This document shows, in pieces, positions 41,542 to 50,256 of a DNA stretch of 64,000 bases. The DNA comes from Caenorhabditis remanei. Taxonomy: Eukaryota > Nematoda > Chromadorea > Rhabditida > Rhabditidae. The translations under genes and the position numbers were made by a program. Numbering within the stretch: position 1 is the stretch's first letter; each line of letters opens with the position of its first letter. The notes under the pieces were generated by a model. It did not search any database and was not told the origin of the DNA. It saw only the letters and a list, made by a program, of their open reading frames with translations. The DNA lies in contig NW_026526028.1 of the NCBI RefSeq assembly GCF_010183535.1, positions 1-64,000 of the forward strand, written 5' to 3'.

Positions 41542-44343
41542 TCATAGTCTAATAATTGAATGATTGAGAAGGGAGACAAATTCACCGGGAGAAAAGAACT
41601 TATGGGTATTACATGTGACAGAATTCCATAGGGGGATTGAATTAGAGAAAAAATCCTTAATATCAGGCCTAACACAAATTAAAGTCATGGGTCGTCTAGC
41701 CGAATTGGACAGTCTGACATACGACTGGATATTTGGTAAGTACGCTGCGCCGCATATAAATTTATAAAGTAAGATTAGTTGAGATTTAAGTCTGCGATGG
41801 CGGACTGAGTAAATGTCGAGAATTTCGAGACGGTCGAGATATGAAGAATAAGGGATGTTGCATCGTTGTAGAACTTTTCTAGTGAATAATCTGAGTGGTT
41901 TTTCCAGTTTTTGAGACAGAACGCTAGAAGGTGAAGGAGAGTAAACAACAGAGCAATATTCAAGCAAGGGAAGAACATAGGTGTTGAAAAGATGTCTGTA
42001 GAGTGATAGAGATCTAGACTTGAAGGCTTTCAGCAGTTGATTACAGCGGAGTAAAGCTAGCGAGGATAATTTGGAAATGTGAAGGTCGAATTTGAGATTA
42101 GAGTCGGTTAATAGACCCAAATCCCGTACTACTGTAGATTCGGAGATGGGGATGGAGTCTACATGAAATGGGTGACGAGAGTTTTCGGGACCTAGCCTAA
42201 GAAGAGAGGTTTTAGTGTGAGCTAACGGCAAAGCGTTGGCGGAGGCCCATTTGGATACTAGGTTTATACCGTGTTGGAGGAGAACTGGGTCATGGGAATA
42301 CAATTTGATATCATCAGCAAAAGCGGCAAAATGAATGTTTGGTGGGAGTTTCAGGAGTAGGTCGTTTATGTAGATTAAGAATAATAGGGGACCTGATACA
42401 GTTCCTTGCGGAACACCCGAAGGAATAGGAGAAATTTTATTGTCTAGGGATCCGTTAACCATTACTGAGAAGGTGCGTTCTTTGAGGAAAGCTTCGAACC
42501 AGGAGATGTGAGGGTTTGACAGACCAAAGTTTGCAAGTTTTTTGAGCAAAATAATGTGATCTACCTTATCAAATGCTTTCTTGAAGTCAAAGAAGACAAC
42601 GTCTAGAGAATGATGAGTTTTCAGGATTCTTCTATAGTTTGCGGTAGAGTAGACCAGGGAACTAGGGCAGGAACGGCGGGCAAGAAATCCGTGCTGGTGG
42701 ATGGAGAATCTGTGACCTAGGTCCGTTCTAATTTGACGGCAAAGTATTCTTTCAAAAATGCGGGCGAATGGATCGGTGAGCGTGATGGGACGATAGTTTT
42801 GCGGGGATGAGGGGTTCCCTTTTTTGAAAACTGGGATAATAGTCCCATGTTTCCAAGCGCTGGGGACAACAGAGGACTCGAGGGATTCAGAATAAATGAT
42901 GGAGAGAGGTAGGGCAAGGCTGGTGGCGCAGTTTTTGATTATGAAATAATTGGTTAGGTGAAGGGAGAACCCACATTTTGGGGGAATTTTGGAGATGACT
43001 TGCTCGATTACCCAAGGGGAAAAAGTGTCTCTGGAAGACTGAGGGTGGGCGGGAGAAGAGGGGTTATTGGGAACCAAGGTAGGTGGAGAGTGGGTGCTAG
43101 TGTTGTAGTTGGAGAGGAATTCGGCAGCAAATATGGATGCTTTAGAGGAATCTGAAGTAATAAGGTCTGAGCCAATGGATAGATGGGGAATTGTAGACCT
43201 ACATTTGAGCCGTTTATTGATTAAAGCAAGCGCTGATCTACTGTGGACGGTGGATAATATATGTTTTTCCCGGCGGAATAATTGTTTTTTGATGTCATGC
43301 TGAATTTTCTTTATGCGAGTTTGAAATTTACGCATTAAATCGGGCGCGGGAGTGGGTGACTTAAGGGCTTTTGAGTAGGAGAAGCGAACACGCTTGAGCT
43401 GTCTGGCAAGATTGGATGGACCACGGTGTTTGGTGGGAGGTATAGTGGGAGTGTGGGATAGAATTAAACTAGAAAGAATAGAGATGAATTTAGCGTACTT
43501 ATCAGAGGGGGATGGGAGGGTACTAAAAACTATGTCCCAGTCGGTAGAGGCAAGCGCTGCGTTTAAAGCACTAAAGTTACATTTTCGGTAATTTAGGCGG
43601 TTGGAGGGTTTATGCGCTTGGAGGGTGCTGATAGTATTAACATAAGGCGGGCTGAAAACACAGTGGATAGATAGATGATCGGAATTCAGGAGAGGTGGGA
43701 TTCTTTCAAGTTTGTAGATAGGAACGTCGTCAGAAGAGATGATGAGGTCCTGGATATTCGAGGATGTCGTACCGAGTCTAGTGGGAAAAGTGATGTGTTG
43801 GGTGAGCCCACGCGAATTCAAGAAGCTTTGGAACTTATGGAGAGAAGGACGGTTAAGTCCCCAGGAGATTTCGGGAAAATTGATGTCTCCCATGAGGAGA
43901 CAAGAATCAAGGGGGAGAACTACGTTGAGATGATTCATGAGAGCTTCAAATTCAGAGACATGAAGGTCTGGAGGTCTGTAGACAGTGCAGAGGGTAAAAG
44001 GAGCAAATTTGTCAGAAAAAGAGTCAGAAGGAGCAATCATGCAAGCTAGTATTTCGGATTTGTGGAGGGGGTAGTGGAAAGAATTATTGATTTCTATTGG
44101 TGATACGGTAAAGATGGTTTTGGAGAGTATGGCGACTCCACCCCCTCTAGATTTATGATGGACGGCGGGATCTCGATCAAACCTTGTGATGTTTATATCA
44201 TGAGAAGAGAAAAGAGATGAAGGCACTGGTTGATCAAGAAAGGTTTCAGTAAGTATTAGAAGGTGGTGTTCAGAAGATCGAAAGAAATCAATAATTAAGG
44301 AAATTTTGGAAAGGCTGGCGACGCTGCGTACGTTAGAGAGCAC
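41542..44343 (-). CDS. LINE copy 1 ORF2: endonuclease and reverse transcriptase
   Basis: About 933 residues. The N-terminal apurinic-type endonuclease shows LSNVRSVASLSK, LILTETFLD, RGGGVAIL, a GDINFPE (GDFN in copy 2) and LNSDHLSIHC. The reverse transcriptase shows GTIIPVFKKGNPSSPQNYRP, FFDFKKAFDKVDH, GVPQGTVSGPLLFL and the catalytic FADDIKLYSHD. A C-terminal region with conserved Cys/His residues is short or absent. There is no ATG at the start: the frame simply opens at the hAT target duplication, so in this copy ORF2 is cut from its upstream sequence. It differs from copy 2 at only about six residues. Confidence 0.88.
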   Translation of the reverse strand: MLSNVRSVASLSKISLIIDFFRSSEHHLLILTETFLDQPVPSSLFSSHDINITRFDRDPAVHHKSRGGGVAILSKTIFTVSPIEINNSFHYPLHKSEILACMIAPSDSFSDKFAPFTLCTVYRPPDLHVSEFEALMNHLNVVLPLDSCLLMGDINFPEISWGLNRPSLHKFQSFLNSRGLTQHITFPTRLGTTSSNIQDLIISSDDVPIYKLERIPPLLNSDHLSIHCVFSPPYVNTISTLQAHKPSNRLNYRKCNFSALNAALASTDWDIVFSTLPSPSDKYAKFISILSSLILSHTPTIPPTKHRGPSNLARQLKRVRFSYSKALKSPTPAPDLMRKFQTRIKKIQHDIKKQLFRREKHILSTVHSRSALALINKRLKCRSTIPHLSIGSDLITSDSSKASIFAAEFLSNYNTSTHSPPTLVPNNPSSPAHPQSSRDTFSPWVIEQVISKIPPKCGFSLHLTNYFIIKNCATSLALPLSIIYSESLESSVVPSAWKHGTIIPVFKKGNPSSPQNYRPITLTDPFARIFERILCRQIRTDLGHRFSIHQHGFLARRSCPSSLVYSTANYRRILKTHHSLDVVFFDFKKAFDKVDHIILLKKLANFGLSNPHISWFEAFLKERTFSVMVNGSLDNKISPIPSGVPQGTVSGPLLFLIYINDLLLKLPPNIHFAAFADDIKLYSHDPVLLQHGINLVSKWASANALPLAHTKTSLLRLGPENSRHPFHVDSIPISESTVVRDLGLLTDSNLKFDLHISKLSSLALLRCNQLLKAFKSRSLSLYRHLFNTYVLPLLEYCSVVYSPSPSSVLSQKLEKPLRLFTRKVLQRCNIPYSSYLDRLEILDIYSVRHRRLKSQLILLYKFICGAAYLPNIQSYVRLSNSARRPMTLICVRPDIKDFFSNSIPLWNSVTCNTHKFFSPGEFVSLLNHSIIRL

Positions 44344-45222
44344 CAGTGTGTGGTTTCGAGACCGCTTCGAGAAATTTCCCGAGAAATTTCTCGAGAAATT
44401 TCTCGAAAAAGTATCGAGAAATTTCCCGATAAATTTTATCGATACTTTCCCGATACTTTCTCGAGAAATTTATCGAGACGTTTCTCGAGAAAGTATCGAG
44501 ACTTTTTTGATCACAAAAGTATCGATACTTTCTCGATACTTTTCTCGAAAATTGATGGTATCGAGACCCAGAGTTTCGATAATTTCCCGATAAATCAAAC
44601 AGTCTGCAGTGTGTTTTGAAACTGAATGTTTAGAAACCGGTCATTTCGCAACCGGACATTTCGAAACCGGTCATTTCGCAACCGGACGTTTCGAAACCGG
44701 TCATTTCGCAACCGGACGTTTCGAAACCGGTCATTTCGCAACCGGACGTTTCATAATGTCCGGTTTCGAAACGTCCGGTTGCGAAACGTCCGGTTGCGAA
44801 ATGACCGGTTTCAAAACGTCCGGTTGCGAAATGACCGGTTTCGAAATGTCCGGTTGCGAAATGACCGGTTTCGAAATGTCCGGTTGCGAAATGACCGGTT
44901 TCTAAACGTCCGGTTGCGAAATGACCGGTTTCGAAACGTCCGGTTGCGAAATGACCGGTTTCGAAACGTCCGGTTGCGAAACACATTAAAGAAAAATGAC
45001 ACTGTTGACAAAGCACAATTTCCCGGGAAAAGTATCGAGACGTCTCGAAAGTATCGAGAAAGTATCGAGAAATCACTCAAAATTTCTCGAGAAAGTATCG
45101 ATACTTTCGAGAAATATCGAGAAAGTTTCGAGAAAGTTTCGAGAAATTTTTCCCGGGAAATTTATCGATAATTTCTCGAAATGGGCTAGTATCGAGAAAG
45201 TCGTATCGATACTTACACACTG
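44344..45222. mobile_element. hAT-like non-autonomous transposon (MITE/fold-back), 879 bp
   Basis: Begins CAGTGTGTGG and ends ACACACTG, giving 8-bp terminal inverted repeats. It is flanked by a perfect 8-bp duplication GAGAGCAC (44,336-44,343 and 45,223-45,230). LINE copy 2 has the same site with a single GAGAGCAC-equivalent (about 47,394-47,402), so the insertion is defined to the base. An 8-bp target duplication and CAGTG-type ends fit the hAT superfamily. The interior has arms of TCGAGAAATTTC-like motifs and, in the middle, a CCGG-rich minisatellite in inverted orientation. No transposase frame is present. Confidence 0.85.
44630..44985. repeat. Inverted CCGG minisatellite inside the hAT-like element
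   Basis: To about 44,752 the sequence alternates GAAACCGGTCATTTC and GCAACCGGAC(A/G)TTTC. After a short centre (CATAATG, 44,752-44,758) it continues as the reverse complement to 44,985. The result is a ~350-bp palindromic array of ~15/30-bp units that could fold into one long hairpin. The many frames of the FRNRT/FETGH type are shadows of this repeat. Confidence 0.9.
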
Positions 45223-45375
45223 GAGAGCACTATGTCGATTCGTATGTCAGACTGTTCAATGAGGCTAGCCGGAGAAGAGGAAGAAAGGTTGGAAACATCG
45301 GAAGAAGGAAGTGGTAAAAAAAATTAGAGTGAGAAGTTAGAGGAGATGGAAATTGGCAAGAGAGTTGACAGGCGA

Positions 45376-46185
45376 TTAGAGAAAAGGGCGAGGATTTTTG
45401 TTGAGTTTATATTCAATGTCGACCATGATGAACTTGGAGGATTTTTCTTTCAAGTTGTTGTCGTATACAAACTTGCGAGACTCGTACAATTTCTTCAGTT
45501 CCTCTCTCGTGAGATCTCTCCTAGCTCTTGGTCGGCTCTGGATAGAAGAGAGTGACGGATCCGCGTTCTTGGCTTTGAAAAATCCATTCAGAAATTTGTC
45601 TCTCTCAGAATTCGATGCGAACTGCAACTTGAGAGGCCGGCATGCAGTTTTAGACGGATGGCGGTGGGCTTGAGATGGAGAGGGCAGTCCGTGCTTAGCG
45701 CTGAATGTTGAGAAGAATTCCAAGTCACGTTTCTCTTGTTCTGGATCATCCTTCGAGTCCGGGAATCTCTCGATGACGGCGCGGGTCGCTTTGTCCAGCA
45801 TTTTGGCTGCTTCTTGCGCAATGGAAAGCGTAGAAAGTTGCTTTGGCAGGTTTTTAGAAGAGATTTCGGCGTAACTAGTAGGACGGCACTCATCGCCATT
45901 CGAGGAAGAAAAAGAGAAGACGTCGTTGTTTGAGTGGCAGAAGACAGGTTCCCCAATGGCCGGGGGGTCCTGTGCCATGGGGCAAGCACTAGAGAGACGT
46001 TCACTTACTTTAGTGGAACAGGTTTCCATGAGGCAGGCTTGAAGTTCGTTGACTTGACGAGTCAACTTGAGAACATGGTCATAAAGAGCACGATAGTCTT
46101 CGTAGGCAACAAATTTGGGTGGGGCGTCATTCGAGTCAGTTTCAGTGAGAGCCCGTTTGACACGGGGTCCCCTACCATTCAGCAT
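45376..46185 (-). CDS. LINE copy 1 ORF1
   Basis: 269 residues from ATG at 46,185 (MLNGRGPRVKRALTETDSND). A short predicted coiled coil (YRALYDHVLKLTRQVNELQA) sits near the N-terminus, followed by a Ser/Asn-rich linker. The C-terminal half is basic (RPLKLQFASNSERDKFLNGF, SRPRARRDLTREELKKLYES) and ends KLNKNPRPFL. This is the usual ORF1 plan: self-association plus nucleic-acid binding and chaperoning of the LINE RNA. No zinc knuckle is seen. From EDYRALY on it matches copy 2 with no difference I can see. Confidence 0.8.
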   Translation of the reverse strand: MLNGRGPRVKRALTETDSNDAPPKFVAYEDYRALYDHVLKLTRQVNELQACLMETCSTKVSERLSSACPMAQDPPAIGEPVFCHSNNDVFSFSSSNGDECRPTSYAEISSKNLPKQLSTLSIAQEAAKMLDKATRAVIERFPDSKDDPEQEKRDLEFFSTFSAKHGLPSPSQAHRHPSKTACRPLKLQFASNSERDKFLNGFFKAKNADPSLSSIQSRPRARRDLTREELKKLYESRKFVYDNNLKEKSSKFIMVDIEYKLNKNPRPFL

Positions 46186-46310
46186 GATCAAATTCGGAAT
46201 AAATATTTAGCAGCGAATATAGAATAGAAGTTCAGAATATAGATATAGTATAGGTCAGAATATGATCCAAGAAAATCAATACCAGAGGATAGGGAGGGCG
46301 GGTGCACTAG

Positions 46311-46521
46311 ACGAGGACACACACGGGGAATGAGGACACACACGGGGAATGAGGACACACACGGGGAATGAGGACACACACGGGGAATGAGGACACACAC
46401 GGGGAATGAGGACACACACGGGGAATGAGGACACACACGGGGAATGAGGACACACACGGGGAATGAGGACACACACGGGGAATGAGGACACACACGGGGA
46501 ATGAGGACACACACGGGGAAT
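46311..46521. repeat. 19-bp minisatellite, about 11 copies
   Basis: Unit GAGGACACACACGGGGAAT repeated about 11 times without visible change, between the 5' ends of the two head-to-head LINE copies. It is open in all three minus frames, so it gives spurious proline/cysteine-rich frames (VCVLIPRVCPHSPCVSSFP). The complementary 16-mer TTCCCCGTGTGTGTCC reappears at the 3' ends of LINE copies 2 and 3. Confidence 0.95.
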
Positions 46522-47247
46522 GAAGACTATCGTGCTCTTTATGACCATGTTCTCAAGTTGACTCGTCAAGTCAACGAACTTCAAGCCTGCCTCATGGAAA
46601 CCTGTTCCACTAAAGTAAGTGAACGTCTCTCTAGTGCTTGCCCCATGGCACAGGACCCCCCGGCCATTGGGGAACCTGTCTTCTGCCACTCAAACAACGA
46701 CGTCTTCTCTTTTTCTTCCTCGAATGGCGATGAGTGCCGTCCTACTAGTTACGCCGAAATCTCTTCTAAAAACCTGCCAAAGCAACTTTCTACGCTTTCC
46801 ATTGCGCAAGAAGCAGCCAAAATGCTGGACAAAGCGACCCGCGCCGTCATCGAGAGATTCCCGGACTCGAAGGATGATCCAGAACAAGAGAAACGTGACT
46901 TGGAATTCTTCTCAACATTCAGCGCTAAGCACGGACTGCCCTCTCCATCTCAAGCCCACCGCCATCCGTCTAAAACTGCATGCCGGCCTCTCAAGTTGCA
47001 GTTCGCATCGAATTCTGAGAGAGACAAATTTCTGAATGGATTTTTCAAAGCCAAGAACGCGGATCCGTCACTCTCTTCTATCCAGAGCCGACCAAGAGCT
47101 AGGAGAGATCTCACGAGAGAGGAACTGAAGAAATTGTACGAGTCTCGCAAGTTTGTATACGACAACAACTTGAAAGAAAAATCCTCCAAGTTCATCATGG
47201 TCGACATTGAATATAAACTCAACAAAAATCCTCGCCCTTTTCTCTAA
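46522..47247 (+). CDS. LINE copy 2 ORF1, 5'-truncated
   Basis: Begins at EDYRALYDHVLKLTRQVNEL, joined to the minisatellite, and runs to TAA at 47,245-47,247. It matches copy 1 ORF1 for its whole remaining length. An apparent ATG within the last minisatellite units would add a few repeat-encoded residues (MRTHTGN) but is not the native start. Confidence 0.8.
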   Translation, partial: EDYRALYDHVLKLTRQVNELQACLMETCSTKVSERLSSACPMAQDPPAIGEPVFCHSNNDVFSFSSSNGDECRPTSYAEISSKNLPKQLSTLSIAQEAAKMLDKATRAVIERFPDSKDDPEQEKRDLEFFSTFSAKHGLPSPSQAHRHPSKTACRPLKLQFASNSERDKFLNGFFKAKNADPSLSSIQSRPRARRDLTREELKKLYESRKFVYDNNLKEKSSKFIMVDIEYKLNKNPRPFL

Positions 47248-47393
47248 TCGCCTGTCAACTCTCTTGCCAATTTCCATCTCCTCTAACTTCTCACTCTAAT
47301 TTTTTTTTACCACTTCCTTCTTCCGATGTTTCCAACCTTTCTTCCTCTTCTCCGGCTAGCCTCATTGAACAGTCTGACATACGAATCGACATA

Positions 47394-50195
47394 GTGCTCT
47401 CTAACGTACGCAGCGTCGCCAGCCTTTCCAAAATTTCCTTAATTATTGATTTCTTTCGATCTTCTGAACACCACCTTCTAATACTTACTGAAACCTTTCT
47501 TGATCAATCAGTACCTTCATCTCTTTTCTCTTCTCATGATATAAACATCACAAGGTTTGATCGAGATCCCGCCGTCCATCATAAATCTAGAGGGGGTGGA
47601 GTCGCCATACTCTCCAAAACCATCTTTACCGTATCACCAATAGAAATCAATAATTCTTTCCACTACCCCCTCCACAAATCCGAAATACTAGCTTGCATGA
47701 TTGCTCCTTCTGACTCTTTTTCTGACAAATTTGCTCCTTTTACCCTCTGCACTGTCTACAGACCTCCAGACCTTCATGTCTCTGAATCTGAAGCTCTCAT
47801 GAATCATCTCAACGTAGTTCTCCCCCTTGATTCTTGTCTCCTCATGGGAGACTTCAATTTTCCCGAAATCTCCTGGGGACTTAACCGTCCTTCTCTCCAT
47901 AAGTTCCAAAGCTTCTTGAATTCGCGTGGGCTCACCCAACACATCACTTTTCCCACTAGACTCGGTACAACATCCTCGAATATCCTGGACCTCATCATCT
48001 CTTCTGACGACGTTCCTATCTACAAACTTGAAAGAATCCCACCTCTCCTGAATTCCGATCATCTATCTATCCACTGTGTTTTCAGCCCGCCTTATGTTAA
48101 TACTATCAGCACCCTCCAAGCGCATAAACCCTCCAACCGCCTAAATTACCGAAAATGTAACTTTAGTGCTTTAAACGCAGCGCTTGCCTCTACCGACTGG
48201 GACATAGTTTTTAGTACCCTCCCATCCCCCTCTGATAAGTACGCTAAATTCATCTCTATTCTTTCTAGTTTAATTCTATCCCACACTCCCACTATACCTC
48301 CCACCAAACACCGTGGTCCATCCAATCTTGCCAGACAGCTCAAGCGTGTTCGCTTCTCCTACTCAAAAGCCCTTAAGTCACCCACTCCCGCGCCCGATTT
48401 AATGCGTAAATTTCAAACTCGCATAAAGAAAATTCAGCATGACATCAAAAAACAATTATTCCGCCGGGAAAAACATATATTATCCACCGTCCACAGTAGA
48501 TCAGCGCTTGCTTTAATCAATAAACGGCTCAAATGTAGGTCTACAATTCCCCATCTATCCATTGGCTCAGACCTTATTACTTCAGATTCCTCTAAAGCAT
48601 CCATATTTGCTGCCGAATTCCTCTCCAACTACAACACTAGCACCCACTCTCCACCTACCTTGGTTCCCAATAACCCCTCTTCTCCCGCCCACCCTCAGTC
48701 TTCCAGAGACACTTTTTCCCCTTGGGTAATCGAGCAAGTCATCTCCAAAATTCCCCCAAAATGTGGGTTCTCCCTTCACCTAGCCAATTATTTCATAATC
48801 AAAAACTGCGCCACCAGCCTTGCCCTACCTCTCTCCATCATTTATTCTGAATCCCTCGAGTCCTCTGTTGTCCCCAGCGCTTGGAAACATGGGACTATTA
48901 TCCCAGTTTTCAAAAAAGGGAACCCCTCATCCCCGCAAAACTATCGTCCCATCACGCTCACCGATCCATTCGCCCGCATTTTTGAAAGAATACTTTGCCG
49001 TCAAATTAGAACGGACCTAGGTCACAGATTCTCCATCCACCAGCACGGATTTCTTGCCCGCCGTTCCTGTCCTAGTTCCCTGGTCTACTCTACCGCAAAC
49101 TATAGAAGAATCCTGAAAACTCATCATTCTCTAGACGTTGTCTTCTTTGACTTCAAGAAAGCATTTGATAAGGTAGATCACATTATTTTGCTCAAAAAAC
49201 TTGCAAACTTTGGTCTGTCAAACCCTCACATCTCCTGGTTCGAAGCTTTCCTCAAAGAACGCACCTTCTCAGTAATGGTTAACGGATCCCTAGACAATAA
49301 AATTTCTCCTATTCCCTCGGGTGTTCCGCAAGGAACTGTATCAGGTCCCCTATTATTCTTAATCTACATAAACGACCTACTCCTGAAACTCCCACCAAAC
49401 ATTCATTTTGCCGCTTTTGCTGATGATATCAAATTGTATTCCCATGACCCAGTTCTCCTCCAACACGGTATAAACCTAGTATCCAAATGGGCCTCCGCCA
49501 ACGCTTTGCCGTTAGCTCACACTAAAACCTCTCTTCTTAGGCTAGGTCCCGAAAACTCTCGTCACCCATTTCATGTAGACTCCATCCCCATCTCCGAATC
49601 TACAGTAGTACGGGATTTGGGTCTATTAACCGACTCTAATCTCAAATTCGACCTTCACATTTCCAAATTATCCTCGCTAGCTTTACTCCGCTGTAATCAA
49701 CTGCTGAAAGCCTTCAAGTCTAGATCTCTATCACTCTACAGACATCTTTTCAACACCTATGTTCTTCCCTTGCTTGAATATTGCTCTGTTGTTTACTCTC
49801 CTTCACCTTCTAGCGTTCTGTCTCAAAAACTGGAAAAACCACTCAGATTATTCACTAGAAAAGTTCTACAACGATGCAACATCCCTTATTCTTCATATCT
49901 CGACCGTCTCGAAATTCTCGACATTTACTCAGTCCGCCATCGCAGACTTAAATCTCAATTAATCTTACTTTATAAATTTATATGCGGCGCAGCGTACTTA
50001 CCAAATATCCAGTCGTATGTCAGACTGTCCAATTCGGCTAGACGACCCATGACTTTAATTTGTGTTAGGCCTGATATTAAGGATTTTTTCTCTAATTCAA
50101 TCCCCCTATGGAATTCTGTCACATGTAATACCCATAAGTTCCTTTCTCCCGGTGAATTTGTCTCCCTTCTCAATCATTCAATTATTAGACTATGA
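47394..50195 (+). CDS. LINE copy 2 ORF2: endonuclease and reverse transcriptase
   Basis: 933 residues counted from a GTG at 47,394, but the same frame is open upstream to 47,217, overlapping ORF1 by 31 bases in the -1 frame. No ATG occurs in that stretch. The translated upstream part reads SLIEQSDIRIDIV before LSNVRSVASLSK. Endonuclease motifs LTETFLD, GDFNFPE and SDHLSIHC are intact, as are the RT motifs VVFFDFKKAFDKVDH, SGVPQGTVSGPLL and FADDIKLYSH. The lack of a start codon together with the overlap suggests ORF2 is made by -1 frameshifting or termination-reinitiation from ORF1; an A-run (CAACAAAAATCC) sits in the overlap. This is the most intact ORF2 in the window. Confidence 0.88.
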   Translation: MLSNVRSVASLSKISLIIDFFRSSEHHLLILTETFLDQSVPSSLFSSHDINITRFDRDPAVHHKSRGGGVAILSKTIFTVSPIEINNSFHYPLHKSEILACMIAPSDSFSDKFAPFTLCTVYRPPDLHVSESEALMNHLNVVLPLDSCLLMGDFNFPEISWGLNRPSLHKFQSFLNSRGLTQHITFPTRLGTTSSNILDLIISSDDVPIYKLERIPPLLNSDHLSIHCVFSPPYVNTISTLQAHKPSNRLNYRKCNFSALNAALASTDWDIVFSTLPSPSDKYAKFISILSSLILSHTPTIPPTKHRGPSNLARQLKRVRFSYSKALKSPTPAPDLMRKFQTRIKKIQHDIKKQLFRREKHILSTVHSRSALALINKRLKCRSTIPHLSIGSDLITSDSSKASIFAAEFLSNYNTSTHSPPTLVPNNPSSPAHPQSSRDTFSPWVIEQVISKIPPKCGFSLHLANYFIIKNCATSLALPLSIIYSESLESSVVPSAWKHGTIIPVFKKGNPSSPQNYRPITLTDPFARIFERILCRQIRTDLGHRFSIHQHGFLARRSCPSSLVYSTANYRRILKTHHSLDVVFFDFKKAFDKVDHIILLKKLANFGLSNPHISWFEAFLKERTFSVMVNGSLDNKISPIPSGVPQGTVSGPLLFLIYINDLLLKLPPNIHFAAFADDIKLYSHDPVLLQHGINLVSKWASANALPLAHTKTSLLRLGPENSRHPFHVDSIPISESTVVRDLGLLTDSNLKFDLHISKLSSLALLRCNQLLKAFKSRSLSLYRHLFNTYVLPLLEYCSVVYSPSPSSVLSQKLEKPLRLFTRKVLQRCNIPYSSYLDRLEILDIYSVRHRRLKSQLILLYKFICGAAYLPNIQSYVRLSNSARRPMTLICVRPDIKDFFSNSIPLWNSVTCNTHKFLSPGEFVSLLNHSIIRL

Positions 50196-50256
50196 TCTCC
50201 CCCTGTGAATTCGCTCTTTACCCTCTCCCCTTCTCGCTTATTTCATTCATATCTTC

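Larger units (their letters stand above)
41301..46310 (-). mobile_element. CR1/jockey-like LINE copy 1, split by a hAT-like insertion
   Basis: Minus-strand non-LTR retrotransposon with ORF1 (45,376-46,185), ORF2 (41,542-44,343) and the longest 3' UTR of the three copies in the window (41,301-41,541), ending in an A-rich AATAAATTAAATTAAA tail. An 879-bp transposon separates ORF1 from ORF2. The 5' side, about 46,186-46,310, is a candidate 5' UTR running up to a 19-bp minisatellite. The CR1/jockey placement rests on the endonuclease-RT order and RT motifs; a named family would need a library search. Confidence 0.85.
46522..50256 (+). mobile_element. CR1/jockey-like LINE copy 2, truncated at both ends
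   Basis: Plus-strand copy with ORF1 lacking its first ~30 residues and ORF2 complete. The 3' UTR is cut after ATATCTTC, where copy 1 continues with TCTCCTCAT but copy 2 passes into CCCGTGTGTGTCCCGTTCAG and then 46-bp satellite. It has no hAT insertion, so it shows the uninterrupted ORF1-ORF2 spacer. Edges carry inverted 16-bp motifs (see findings). Confidence 0.85.

Noticed and set aside
44609..45171. FETGHFATG/FRNRTFRNR frames on both strands
   Set aside because: They come from the inverted CCGG minisatellite in the hAT-like element.
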